Part shown: positions 1-8,364 of the stretch, piece by piece
Position numbering within the stretch: position 1 is the stretch's first letter
How the letters are laid out: each line of letters starts with the position of its first letter
Assembly (NCBI GenBank): GCA_018663505.1
Contig: JABJQG010000052.1
Span: 1-64,000, forward strand
Reading direction: 5' to 3'
From: Pseudobdellovibrionaceae bacterium
GTDB lineage: Bacteria > Bdellovibrionota > Bdellovibrionia > Bdellovibrionales > UBA1609
DNA: 64,000 nucleotides
Notes under the pieces: generated by a model
What the model was told of the DNA's origin: nothing
Seen by the model: the letters and a program-made list of their open reading frames with translations, nothing else
Databases searched by the model: none
Translations under genes and position numbers: made by a program

Positions 1-1
1 A

Positions 2-136
2 AAGAAGAAGGCCACTAAAAAGAAAGCTACTAAGAAGAAAGTCGCAAAGAAGAAGGCCACTAAAAAGAAAGCTACTAAGAAAAAAGTCGCAAAGAAGAAG
101 GCCACTAAAAAGAAAGCTACTAAGAAAAAAGTCGCC
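2..136 (+). repeat. Three tandem 45-nt coding repeats
   Basis: Three nearly identical 45-nt units (2-46, 47-91, 92-136) each encode 15 residues built from KKKAT, KKKAT and KKVA blocks. They differ only at third codon positions. Because they start at the window edge, more copies may lie upstream. They make the basic DNA-binding tail and are liable to copy-number change by slippage. Confidence 0.9.
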
Positions 137-517
137 AAGAAGAAAATCGCTAAGACTAAGGCTGCCCCTAAGAAGAAGGCCGCTAAAAAGGCTAAACCTA
201 AGTCCAAGAAGCCAGCAGTGCGTGACATTAATCAGATTACTAGCTCTGACCAACCGGCTCCCGTAATATCTTCTTCAATATTTAAGGCTGATGATATTCG
301 AGATAAAAAGCGCCCTACAAACTCTGACCTTCTTGATGAAGTTCCAAGCGGTAGTTCAAGTTTCTCTAGTGCTAACAATGACAGTGGATCAAACACCAGT
401 TCAACTGAGTTTGTTGATGATTTGGATGCAGACTTCGAAGAAGATGATATGAACTCAGATTTAGATTTAGATTCTTACGATGACTTAAATGATGACGATG
501 ACGGTGGTTATTTCTAA
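2..517 (+). CDS. Histone H1-like lysine-rich protein with acidic tail (5' partial)
   Basis: The frame is open from the first bases of the window and ends at 517, so the true start lies outside. The first ~70 visible codons are almost only Lys, Ala, Thr and Val in KKKATKKK / KKVAKK blocks. They resemble the C-terminal tails of bacterial histone H1-like DNA-binding proteins (AlgP/Hc1-type). From about position 218 the composition flips: a Ser/Asn-rich linker is followed by an Asp/Glu-rich tail (DDLDADFEEDD, then a run of Asp) ending GGYF. The GTG at 218 could be misread as a start, but the frame is continuous upstream. The expected role is nucleoid binding or compaction; the acidic tail might modulate this by binding the basic part (inference). 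A strong terminator follows. Confidence 0.8.
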   Translation, partial: KKKATKKKATKKKVAKKKATKKKATKKKVAKKKATKKKATKKKVAKKKIAKTKAAPKKKAAKKAKPKSKKPAVRDINQITSSDQPAPVISSSIFKADDIRDKKRPTNSDLLDEVPSGSSSFSSANNDSGSNTSSTEFVDDLDADFEEDDMNSDLDLDSYDDLNDDDDGGYF

Positions 518-556
518 AATCAACCGGTACTGTTTTACAGTTTCAGTCTGCAAATA

Positions 557-585
557 AAAAAAGGAGCCAACAAGGCTCCTTTTTC
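557..585 (+). terminator. Rho-independent terminator after the H1-like gene
   Basis: A perfect 10-bp stem (559-568 with 574-583, core AAAAGGAGCC) closes a 5-nt loop and is preceded by an A-run and followed by T-rich sequence. It sits 40 nt after the H1-like stop. Since the next gene is convergent and ends at 609, the A-run/T-run symmetry lets it serve both strands. Confidence 0.85.
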
Positions 586-608
586 ATTTTCCAATGACTC
601 TATTTATA

Positions 609-1655
609 TTAGCTTGATTTCGGTCTTGAATGTACAGCGTACTTTTCAAACTCACCATACTCATGAAGTTTATTATATAATGTCTTAATAGTGATTCCTA
701 AGGCGTTTGCTGCCTGAGTCTTGTTACCGTCAAAGTAATTAAGAGCTTTTAAAATATATCTCTTTTCAAACTCGTGTAAAGGCATTGTTGCATCATAGTC
801 ATCTAATATCACTTTTTGATCTGGCTCAACAATCTGCTGTGGAAGATCTGACATAGCAATGGTTTCTCCATCAGCTAAAATCTGTAATCTCTCACAAACG
901 TTTTGCAGTTCACGAATATTTCCCGGCCAGTCATATTTGGTTAATGCAGCTAAAGCTTCATCATCAATACGTCGTCCACGGTTTAAATGAACATTTTCAC
1001 CTGTGTTTAAAAAATGTTGTACCAAAAGGGGTACGTCTTCTCTTCTTCTTCTTAAAGGTGGAGCTGATAACATAATTGTATTTACACGGTAAAAAAGATC
1101 TTCTCTAAAGTTCCCTGCAATCACTTCTTTATCTAACTCTTTATTTGTAGCTGATACTAATCGAATATCTACTTTAATTGGCTCTTTTCCACCAACTCTA
1201 TAGATCTCTCCTTCTTGCAAAAATCGTAAGAGCTTAGATTGAATACCTGGGCTCATTTCACCGATTTCATCAAGAAACAGAGTTCCACCGTTAGCTACTT
1301 CAGCTAAACCAACTTTTCTAGAGTATGCACCTGTAAATGCACCTTTTTCGTGACCAAAAAGCTCACTCTCCAATAAAGTCTCTCTTAAAGCTCCACAGTT
1401 GATAGCAACAAAGGGCTTGTGTGAACGATTTCCTCTTTGATGAATGGCATGAGCTAGTAATTCTTTACCCGTTCCACTTTCACCTAATATTAGAACAGTA
1501 GCTTTTGAAGGCGCTACTCGATCTAGCATTCCCATTACCTGATGCATGGCCTCAGATTTGTAAATTATCTGATTTTGATTTAGCATAGGATGTGTTTGTG
1601 ATGCTCCTAGGATTTGAAAATCGCTGGGAGGCAAAATTTGATTTGAATCTGACAT
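609..1655 (-). CDS. Sigma-54 interaction AAA+ transcriptional activator (Fis-type HTH), no receiver domain
   Basis: An NtrC-class enhancer-binding protein that remodels sigma-54 RNA polymerase using ATP. Visible features: Walker A GESGTGKE (residues 58-65), the sigma-54 contact loop GAFTGA (105-110), Walker [13 protein letters not shown] (123-134), [10 protein letters not shown] in the sensor/arginine-finger region, and a C-terminal Fis-like helix-turn-helix (about 300-340, [20 protein letters not shown]). Only about 30 residues precede the AAA+ domain, so there is no phosphoacceptor or ligand domain. Activity is probably set by expression level or a partner protein (inference). The ATG at 1655 has an AAAGGGG ribosome site. 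It is divergent from the recombinase gene at 1806. Confidence 0.93.
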   Translation of the reverse strand: MSDSNQILPPSDFQILGASQTHPMLNQNQIIYKSEAMHQVMGMLDRVAPSKATVLILGESGTGKELLAHAIHQRGNRSHKPFVAINCGALRETLLESELFGHEKGAFTGAYSRKVGLAEVANGGTLFLDEIGEMSPGIQSKLLRFLQEGEIYRVGGKEPIKVDIRLVSATNKELDKEVIAGNFREDLFYRVNTIMLSAPPLRRRREDVPLLVQHFLNTGENVHLNRGRRIDDEALAALTKYDWPGNIRELQNVCERLQILADGETIAMSDLPQQIVEPDQKVILDDYDATMPLHEFEKRYILKALNYFDGNKTQAANALGITIKTLYNKLHEYGEFEKYAVHSRPKSS

Positions 1656-1703
1656 TACGTTCGACCCCTTTAGTTAAGGTTTAAGATTCAATGGATCAAA
1701 ATG

Positions 1704-1728
1704 ATACATTGCGTTTGACGCATTGTAT
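1704..1728. promoter_or_regulatory. Imperfect 25-bp palindrome, possible operator
   Basis: The arms ATACATTGCG (1704-1713) and CGCATTGTAT (1719-1728) are inverted with one mismatch around a 5-nt centre. The site lies 49 bp from the start of the sigma-54 activator gene and 78 bp from the recombinase gene. Its size suits a dimeric regulator, perhaps the Fis-type activator itself acting on its own promoter. No function is demonstrated. Confidence 0.4.
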
Positions 1729-1805
1729 TAAATTCTGGAAAAAATTGCAAGAACTTTTTTCCAGAGAACGTATTTTTTTTAAAAACACGAAAGGAGTAAC
1801 AAAAA

Positions 1806-2771
1806 TTGTCACCAAAAACTCCTTTAAAGATCCACAAAGTTTGCTTTAACTATATAAAATCACTCAAGGCAATTGAGAACTTCTCTGAACACACTATTTC
1901 AGCATATAGCACGGATTTAGTGCAATTTTTACATGGTTTTACTGTTGAAATTTCTATAAAAGAACTAAAACAATTACTAAACCAAGCTCAAATTCACCCT
2001 TTTTTTGAAAAAATGGCCCCACTTTCTAGTGCTGAAGAGATACAAATATCTCATGAAATCAAGAAAACTTTAAAGTCTTGGTCTTCTTTATCAGCCAGTT
2101 CTCGAAACAGAAAATTTTCATGCTTAAAGAGCTTATTTAATTGGTGTTTTCAAAACGAGCTGAGTTCGCAAAACCTTGGAGACTCTATTCATACGCCAAA
2201 ATCTCCCAGAAAGATTCCGCACTACATAAGTGTGGATGAGGCTATTTTATTACTTTCTCAGCTACGAAAAGTTGCTGATGAAAATCAAACTCAAAAGCTC
2301 TACGAGCAATCCGCCTTTATCCACCTACTGTATGGAGGAGGTTTAAGACTTTCAGAAGCCTGCAACATTAAGTGGGAGGATATTAACCTAAAAAATGGGC
2401 GTCTTAAAGTTCTCGGCAAAGGTGGCAAAGAACGTATGATCTACCTACCTCTTCAATGTGTATCCACAGTTAAGAAGATTTTGAAAAACCACATGTTTAT
2501 TTTTGGCCAAAGCCCTTTACCCACTCACCGTGGGTATAGCTGGGTGAAGCAGTGGGGTAAAAATATTGGACTTTTAAAGCCACTAAATCCCCATGCCCTT
2601 CGCCATAGCTATGCCACACACCTGCTAACCAGTGGTGCCAACCTCAGATCTCTACAGGAGCTATTAGGACACAGCTCCTTAACTGCCACTGAGCGCTATA
2701 CCCATCTTAGCGTAGACCACCTGGCCCTAACCTTAGAAAACAAACACCCCCTCGGAGATAAAAATAAATGA
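1806..2771 (+). CDS. xerC: Tyrosine recombinase, XerC/XerD family
   Basis: A site-specific recombinase of the kind that resolves chromosome dimers at dif. The catalytic set is complete: R181 in GGLRLSEA, K205 in LGKGGKER, H263 and R266 in HALRHSYATHLL, H289 in LLGHSSL, and the nucleophile Y298 in ERYTHL. The N-terminal SAM-like core-binding domain (about 12-120) is somewhat longer than in E. coli XerC because of extra residues around 45-95. Translation starts at TTG 1806, supported by AAAGGAG about 10 nt upstream. The stop overlaps the next gene by 4 bases. XerC versus XerD cannot be decided from the sequence alone. No phage or integron context surrounds it, which favours a housekeeping role. 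Confidence 0.9.
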   Translation: MSPKTPLKIHKVCFNYIKSLKAIENFSEHTISAYSTDLVQFLHGFTVEISIKELKQLLNQAQIHPFFEKMAPLSSAEEIQISHEIKKTLKSWSSLSASSRNRKFSCLKSLFNWCFQNELSSQNLGDSIHTPKSPRKIPHYISVDEAILLLSQLRKVADENQTQKLYEQSAFIHLLYGGGLRLSEACNIKWEDINLKNGRLKVLGKGGKERMIYLPLQCVSTVKKILKNHMFIFGQSPLPTHRGYSWVKQWGKNIGLLKPLNPHALRHSYATHLLTSGANLRSLQELLGHSSLTATERYTHLSVDHLALTLENKHPLGDKNK

Positions 2772-3298
2772 AAAAAGCCGTTTTTTTTGATCGCGATGCC
2801 ACCCTTATTGTAGATAAAGTTTACCTAAATGACCCCAATGACATAGAATATCTCCCAGGTGCTGTACCCGCCCTAACGCTCCTTACTGAACACAACTTTG
2901 ACCTATTTATTGTTACCAACCAGTCCGGTATTGCCAGAGGTCTAGTTGAACCCAATAGCCTAGAGCTTATTCACCAAAATATTCTTGCTTACTTTGGAAG
3001 TCATAAAATTAGCTTTAAAGAGATTATTTCTGCACCATATATGTCTAATAGTAAGCATTATTACAGAAAGCCAAATCCCGGTATGTTAGAAGAACTTATT
3101 CACGCCCATGCCTACGACCCTACTCATTGTTGGATGGTTGGGGATAAAATGATCGACGTAGAGGCTGGCCACAGAGCCCGGACGAAATCAATTTTACTAG
3201 GTTCAAAAGCTCAATTAAAACACTCTCAATTTACTGCTCCAGAATATATTACCGATTCTCTAATAGATGTGGCAGAATTTATAATAGGTCATCAATAA
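2768..3298 (+). CDS. HAD-superfamily phosphatase, GmhB/HisB-N-like
   Basis: A small HAD-IIIA hydrolase resembling D-glycero-D-manno-heptose-1,7-bisphosphate 7-phosphatase (LPS heptose pathway) and the histidinol-phosphatase domain. Motif I is FFDRDATLIVD (Asp nucleophile and acid/base Asp; the usual Gly before Thr is Ala), motif II is VTNQSGIARG, the motif III Lys lies in YRKPNPGM, and motif IV is MVGDKMIDVEAG. The Cys-rich zinc loop normally found between motifs II and III of GmhB is absent; the loop reads SAPYMSNSKHYY. The ATG overlaps the recombinase stop (ATGA), so the two are translationally coupled. The substrate is not certain. Confidence 0.82.
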   Translation: MKKAVFFDRDATLIVDKVYLNDPNDIEYLPGAVPALTLLTEHNFDLFIVTNQSGIARGLVEPNSLELIHQNILAYFGSHKISFKEIISAPYMSNSKHYYRKPNPGMLEELIHAHAYDPTHCWMVGDKMIDVEAGHRARTKSILLGSKAQLKHSQFTAPEYITDSLIDVAEFIIGHQ

Positions 3299-3383
3299 AA
3301 GCTAATCTCAGGAAACCATAATAAAACCTTGTGAGTATCTAATATTTTGACGATGACGTAACAAACTCAACAAAGAGGATCTT

Positions 3384-4355
3384 TTGCGATTAATAAATTC
3401 TGGTTTTTCACTCTTAGAGGTTATGGTCACATTAGGAATAATGAGTATTATTTCTTTGGGAACATTTAAACTCCTAGAGATACAACAAAAGGCACAAGTA
3501 GAAGCCTTTGCTAACTTTGAGATCATGCAGCTCACTAATGAAGTTAAACAGTACCTCTCTCAGCCAGAAGCATGTAAAAATACTCTGACTATTCCTGAGC
3601 CTATTCAAATTGGTGACTCAATGGAAGCCATTCGAAATTCAAATAACAAAGTGGTCTATGACCTTGACTACAATCAGAACTACGTAAAAATTAGAAGTAT
3701 AAACTTAAAAAAGCATAGCTCCTCTCCACTATTAGCAGCGCAAGAAAGTGGTTTAGCAATCTTATCCATTGCTTTTATCAAACGTGGATCCAGCATAGAC
3801 TCAGTTAAAGGCATTTCTCTTAATGTGAACTTAGATGAAAATGGGTATGTCACCGATTGCAGTAGTGAAAATTTTGCCCTAAATGATTTCAAAAAAAATA
3901 TCAAAAGTGAAATCTGTACTGAACTTGGTGGAGGTATTGTTGATGGAAGGTGCCAAGCTAACTCTGCAATTTTGTGTAGAAATGCCTTTGGCGAGAAAGG
4001 AGTAAAAAATACCATTTCTAAGTTATATAAAGGTAAAATTGAAACATATTATAGGTACGCTTCTCCTGAGAACATAGAACTATTTACTATAAAAAATTGT
4101 GGAATTGGAGATGTTGTCGATTCAAAATTTAAAGATTGTATTGGACATGCCTGGTCTTTATGTGGAAGTCCTGCAAGCGCAGAGGATTGGGGCCTTAAAA
4201 TAGAAAATGGTCTTACTTGTACAAAGATTAGCTTTGGAAACAATCTTGAATGGTGCCCCAACCAAGGATCCGATGGAAGCTGGGCTAAATATCTTTGTGC
4301 AAATAAAGCTGAGAGCTTTATTTTCAACCGACATTGTGATGTAGGAGCTAACTAA
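3384..4355 (+). CDS. Prepilin-like exported protein with class III (type IV pilin) signal
   Basis: The N terminus carries a prepilin-peptidase motif GFSLLEVMV (G7/F8 cleavage with Glu at +5) followed by a single hydrophobic helix to about residue 30, as in type IV pilins and type II secretion pseudopilins. The remaining ~290 residues match nothing I recognise. They contain about a dozen Cys, mostly after residue 150, suggesting disulfide-linked folding outside the membrane. The start is TTG 3384 with AAAGAGG at 3372-3378. No pilus assembly, peptidase or secretion genes are adjacent, so it is an orphan minor pilin or pseudopilin candidate. Its length (323 aa) is large for a major pilin. Confidence 0.75.
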   Translation: MRLINSGFSLLEVMVTLGIMSIISLGTFKLLEIQQKAQVEAFANFEIMQLTNEVKQYLSQPEACKNTLTIPEPIQIGDSMEAIRNSNNKVVYDLDYNQNYVKIRSINLKKHSSSPLLAAQESGLAILSIAFIKRGSSIDSVKGISLNVNLDENGYVTDCSSENFALNDFKKNIKSEICTELGGGIVDGRCQANSAILCRNAFGEKGVKNTISKLYKGKIETYYRYASPENIELFTIKNCGIGDVVDSKFKDCIGHAWSLCGSPASAEDWGLKIENGLTCTKISFGNNLEWCPNQGSDGSWAKYLCANKAESFIFNRHCDVGAN

Positions 4356-4634
4356 AATCATAATTGATTTGAAAGGCTTCATTTATTGATCAACTTGGCT
4401 TTTTAAAATACTAAGGTTTAATACAGTAGGTTCAGTCTAAAATCTTTTCGTTCGTTCCAATTCTGAGATTTCAATCCATGAATTTGATCTATTTTGAGAA
4501 CAATTTTGAGTTTTACTCAAGAAATGAATGAACACTCGTCTTTTTATTAAAATAAACATGAAGGGTATCAAGTCCATGGTCGAGGACTCCGATATAGTTT
4601 ATATCATTAATTTCTAGTAGTTCTAGGGGGACTC

Positions 4635-6065
4635 ATGAAACATATTTTTTTAAGCTTGATCTTAGCGGTTGCCTTTTTATACGTACCCAGTACATTTGCT
4701 GCAAAAGTACATGGAGTGTTTCGAGTAGTAAAAGGTAAGGTCAAAGTAAAATCTGGTAAAAATGGAAAAATAAAACGAGCAAAACTCGGGCAAAAAGTTT
4801 ACCCCAAAGATACTATCATTACAGAAAAGAATTCGAGAGCAAAAATAATTATGTCAGATAAAAACGTAATCAATGTTTCTCCTGACACTCAAGTTGTATT
4901 TCAAAAGTATGAATTCAGCCCAAAACAAAATAAAAAGAATGTTTTAATCAATGTCCTTTACGGAAAAGTAAGGTCTAAAGTGAATCAAAAGTACAATGGA
5001 AAAACTTCTAAGTTCCAAGTAAAAACACCATCTGCCGTGGCCGGAGTAAGAGGTACTGACTTTCTTGCATCCTACAGCCAATCCAGTAAAACCTCACAGA
5101 TTGTTACCTTTGAAGGACGAGTTTCTTTCGGACTTCCTGGTGTGAATGGAAGTATTAAAAATCCTGTGAGTATCGGTGCTGGGCAAGTTGCTAAAAATAT
5201 TTCTGGAAACTTACCATCTACTCCTAGAGTTGTCCCTCCACAACAACTGGCAAAAATGGATAACTCATCTAATGCCGATAAAGCTGTAAAACAAGAAGAC
5301 CGTCAGCCCAGCAATGAGGGGAAAAAAGAAAAAAAGGAAAAGAAGAAGAAAGAGCTAAAAAAAGAAAAAGCAGTGAAAAATAATGACAAAAATACTGAGG
5401 AACCCAAGGGTGAGCAAGCAGGTAATATGGATCAAGAAGGAGAGAAAGCACCTGAAGCTGGTGCTGAGGCTCCAGATGAAGGAAGTAAAGATAAACAGGC
5501 GCGAAAATCACCTGGAGATAATGGCCCCAAAGGTAATGAGGGACCAGATGGTGGTGGTCCAGCTATGATGAATCCTGATGACACTGCATCTGGTCCTGGC
5601 TCGGAAAATGTAGCTGGTGATGGTCCCAATGGACCTCCACTAGGCCCAAATGGTGAAGCTGTTGGTCCAGACGGAACTGCTCCACCAATGGGTGGCAATG
5701 CTGCGAACGAAGGAAACTTTGATCCTGGTGCTGGACCTGAAGGCCCCGCACCACCAATGGGAACTATGGACCCAAATGGGAGAGATGTGGCCTCAATGCC
5801 TCCTTCTGGTGATATGGTGGCCGCCCCACCCATGGACTCTCCAGGAGGTTTTATGCCCATGCCTGGTATGGGTGACATGATGATGACGGATGACTTATTA
5901 CCTCCTCCTCCAAGTATGGGATTCCTTCCAGATATGGGAGTGCCAATGATGCCAAATATGGGCCATGTTCCAAACCTGGAGCCCATATACAACTGTGATT
6001 TTTGTACAGAGACCATCGGTGCAAACAACACTCATGTTATCATTCAGATTCAAAATGGAAATTAA
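4635..6065 (+). CDS. FecR-domain exported protein with Lys/Glu and Gly/Pro/Met-rich C-terminal region
   Basis: A Sec signal peptide (residues 1-22, ending TFAA) leads into a FecR-type domain (about 27-150) with the family hallmarks GKV.VK, LGQKV.., T..NSRA and TPSAVAGVRGTDF. In other bacteria this domain is periplasmic or surface-exposed and linked to sensing or envelope anchoring. Residues about 200-270 are highly charged (KKEKKEKKKKELKKEK). Residues about 275-445 are low-complexity Gly/Pro/Asp/Met. The last ~25 residues hold a CxxC pair (CDFC) and a short hydrophobic end. SD AGGGGGACTC precedes the ATG. It lies before, and on the same strand as, the TPR/barrel gene, separated by a terminator. 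No sigma factor gene is nearby, so a classical FecI/FecR role is unlikely. Confidence 0.8.
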   Translation: MKHIFLSLILAVAFLYVPSTFAAKVHGVFRVVKGKVKVKSGKNGKIKRAKLGQKVYPKDTIITEKNSRAKIIMSDKNVINVSPDTQVVFQKYEFSPKQNKKNVLINVLYGKVRSKVNQKYNGKTSKFQVKTPSAVAGVRGTDFLASYSQSSKTSQIVTFEGRVSFGLPGVNGSIKNPVSIGAGQVAKNISGNLPSTPRVVPPQQLAKMDNSSNADKAVKQEDRQPSNEGKKEKKEKKKKELKKEKAVKNNDKNTEEPKGEQAGNMDQEGEKAPEAGAEAPDEGSKDKQARKSPGDNGPKGNEGPDGGGPAMMNPDDTASGPGSENVAGDGPNGPPLGPNGEAVGPDGTAPPMGGNAANEGNFDPGAGPEGPAPPMGTMDPNGRDVASMPPSGDMVAAPPMDSPGGFMPMPGMGDMMMTDDLLPPPPSMGFLPDMGVPMMPNMGHVPNLEPIYNCDFCTETIGANNTHVIIQIQNGN

Positions 6066-6109
6066 TTTTTAGAAACAAAGGCTTATAAGATTTAATTCTT
6101 ACAGACTTT

Positions 6110-6139
6110 AAAAGGGGATTTGAACAACTCCCCTTTTTT
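6110..6139 (+). terminator. Rho-independent terminator after the FecR gene
   Basis: The stem AAAAGGGGA (6110-6118) pairs perfectly with TCCCCTTTT (6129-6137) around a 10-nt loop and runs into a T-tract. It stands about 45 nt after the FecR stop and 75 nt before the next start, so the two genes are probably separate transcripts or are joined only by read-through. Confidence 0.85.
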
Positions 6140-6211
6140 CATTCTCAATCCACTATAAATTGTCTATCCTATTGAAATATATAGAATTTTTATTTCATAG
6201 GAGATTGAAAT

Positions 6212-8335
6212 ATGCAACTGGCTTTAACCTTAATTCTCGTGACATTGCTTACATCCTTTCCACAGAGCTCCTTTGCTAAAGCAAAAGTTAAGGGCAAAAA
6301 AAAGAAAGCAAAATTTACCACATCTAAACAAATGGAAATTGTTTATGGCTCAGGCTCTTGGAATAAAGAAAGTACAAAAATAGATTCTGCTTTTATATTT
6401 ATGAAAGATAAAACCTCTGGGCGAGTAGTAAAAATATCTTTAGAGGAAACTGAACCTGATTCCTCCATCTTTTCTGGGAATTTTTTAATAAATTGGGGTG
6501 CTGGTACTAAAGTTTCTCCTGAAATCTATATTCCCCCTCAAGACTTAAGATCTAATCAAAGTGGAATCGAAAACTTCAATCGCCTTCTGCGCAGTAAAAA
6601 AATAAAAAGACAGCCTATTGTATTTAAAAAATCTAAGTCTGGAAAAAGAACACTTGATGTTTACGACACTAGAAAACAAGCTATCACTGCGCTAAAAGCA
6701 TATAGAAATAAAAAACAAAAAGAAGATGAACTGGAAAAGCAAAAAAAGTCTCTTATCAAACCCATTCCCTCTGAATCAGAATTAGAAGCTGCACGAATGG
6801 CAAAAAAACAAGCTGAATTAGCCAAGCTTGCACTGGAAGCCGCAAATCGTGAGCAAGAACGCATACGCCAAGAACAACTAGAAAAACAAAAAATTGAAGA
6901 AGAAAAAAAGCAAGCCCGATTGTTAAAAGCGGATGAAAGAAAAAGAAGAAAAGAGGAGGCTGTTAAAGTCGCTGAATTAGCACTGCAAATGTACAAGCAA
7001 AGCAAATTTCAAAAATCTGAAACTTTGTTTAGAAAAAGCATGCAATTAGATCCAGAAAATACTTCATACTATTTTAAATACGCTATCACATTGTATCGAA
7101 ACAAAAAGCCTAATGAAGCTCTAGTTATTTTTAATATCAATAAATCCAAAGGTGTAGAGGCCATTGAAAAGGCTTTTTATGAGGGTTTAATTCATTACAG
7201 TTTAAAAGAAGTGGAAACCTCACTCACACGATTTAAATTTGTAATGCAGAGTAAGCACAAACTACTATCTCCTTCCGCAGCTTTTTATATAGGGATAATT
7301 AATTTTGGAAAAGAACAGTACAAACTCGCAAAACCAGCCTTTGAGTATGTGCTAGATAACTCATCTGACCCCAAACTCGATCAAAAAGCTGATGACTATA
7401 TTGAGAAGATTATCCAACTAGAGCAGTTCAAAAAAAATCAAGCTAAGAAAAATGTAGTCACAGCGTCTGTTGGTCTGAGTTATGACTCTAACATCTTACT
7501 TTCACCCGACTCCACTGAAAGTGGTAGTACCACAACCAACATTGCCGGCGGTAGGGCCTTACTCACTGGGGGCTATGAATACCGTTTACTATACGAGAAA
7601 ATCCATCAATTATCAGCAAAGCTAGATACACTATATATGTATAGTTTTGATAGTACCGCTGCTACAGCTGATCCTATGAGTGTTTCCGTAACAACACCTT
7701 ATAACTATACCGGCAAACTCTTTGGCAAGGTCATCAAAACAACTTTTAAACCTGGTTACGAAATGCTGTATATGGATGCCGAGGACACTGGGACTCGAAG
7801 TGCTATCCTTAATACGATTATTCTTAACTCTAGTACAACATTCATTATGAAAGACAATTGGTTTGCTGCTTACACTCTTGATGTGAGACAAGATGATTCT
7901 TTGTTAGAAGTCACTGATACTGATGATGATTCAGATTCTTTAAAAATAACTCTTAGTACTTCACAAAGTTATTTTTTAGATAAAAATAAAAAAACGGCAG
8001 TTATCAGTAATTTTGGTTATGTTTTAAATAACTCCACAGGTAAAAATAAAAAATATAATCGAATTGACTATGGCGTCACTTATATGGCCCCTATGGAGAA
8101 ATGGAAAGCTACTTGGACTGCAGGATTAAGTGGCTATTCCATGACTTATACAGAAATCACAGATAGTCGCAAAGATAATAATTTAAAATTAGCTTTAACC
8201 TTGTCTAAGCCCATAAAAGAGTGGGTTACAGGAACGCTCACAGCAGACTACGCCAGTAACACGTCCACTGTGAGTACAAATACATACTCAAAATATACAG
8301 TTATGGCTATAGCCTCTTTTAATCAAGCTTTCTAA
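6212..8335 (+). CDS. TPR protein with predicted C-terminal outer-membrane beta-barrel
   Basis: A signal peptide (1-22, ...QSSFA) is followed by a basic N-terminal region. Next come a Lys/Glu/Gln-rich coiled coil (about 165-250), TPR-like helical repeats (about 250-405, for example YKQSKFQKSETLFRKSMQL), and about 290 residues rich in alternating hydrophobic/polar stretches that end ASFNQAF. A terminal aromatic residue is typical of barrels. The order TPR then barrel is known for Slam (DUF560) and PgaA-type export proteins, so a role in moving a surface protein or polymer across the outer membrane is plausible but inferred. SD AGGAGATTGAA precedes the ATG. It follows the FecR-domain gene, a possible substrate or partner. 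Confidence 0.75.
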   Translation: MQLALTLILVTLLTSFPQSSFAKAKVKGKKKKAKFTTSKQMEIVYGSGSWNKESTKIDSAFIFMKDKTSGRVVKISLEETEPDSSIFSGNFLINWGAGTKVSPEIYIPPQDLRSNQSGIENFNRLLRSKKIKRQPIVFKKSKSGKRTLDVYDTRKQAITALKAYRNKKQKEDELEKQKKSLIKPIPSESELEAARMAKKQAELAKLALEAANREQERIRQEQLEKQKIEEEKKQARLLKADERKRRKEEAVKVAELALQMYKQSKFQKSETLFRKSMQLDPENTSYYFKYAITLYRNKKPNEALVIFNINKSKGVEAIEKAFYEGLIHYSLKEVETSLTRFKFVMQSKHKLLSPSAAFYIGIINFGKEQYKLAKPAFEYVLDNSSDPKLDQKADDYIEKIIQLEQFKKNQAKKNVVTASVGLSYDSNILLSPDSTESGSTTTNIAGGRALLTGGYEYRLLYEKIHQLSAKLDTLYMYSFDSTAATADPMSVSVTTPYNYTGKLFGKVIKTTFKPGYEMLYMDAEDTGTRSAILNTIILNSSTTFIMKDNWFAAYTLDVRQDDSLLEVTDTDDDSDSLKITLSTSQSYFLDKNKKTAVISNFGYVLNNSTGKNKKYNRIDYGVTYMAPMEKWKATWTAGLSGYSMTYTEITDSRKDNNLKLALTLSKPIKEWVTGTLTADYASNTSTVSTNTYSKYTVMAIASFNQAF

Positions 8336-8341
8336 AATGAG

Positions 8342-8364
8342 ATAAGGGGTCTGCTACCCCTTAT
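8342..8364. terminator. Convergent-gene hairpin
   Basis: A perfect 9-bp inverted repeat, ATAAGGGGT (8342-8350) and ACCCCTTAT (8356-8364), has a 5-nt loop. It lies between the TPR/barrel stop and the convergent TetR gene and overlaps the last codons of the latter. There is no long T-run, so termination may be partial. Confidence 0.6.

Noticed and set aside
2-136. Tandem repeats considered as a CRISPR array
   Set aside because: Units are directly adjacent with no spacers and are in frame as Lys-rich coding repeats.
1806-2771. Recombinase considered as a phage or integron integrase
   Set aside because: No attachment repeats, tRNA, or phage or cassette genes nearby; the neighbours are ordinary chromosomal genes.
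5432-6031. Long 199-codon minus-strand open frame rich in Pro, Gly and Ser
   Set aside because: It lies antisense to the low-complexity Gly/Pro part of the FecR-domain gene. The biased composition keeps the opposite frames open. No ribosome site or signal of its own.
6212-8335. Lys/Glu coiled-coil protein considered as TolA
   Set aside because: It has a cleaved signal rather than a membrane anchor, and continues into TPR repeats and a beta-rich end.
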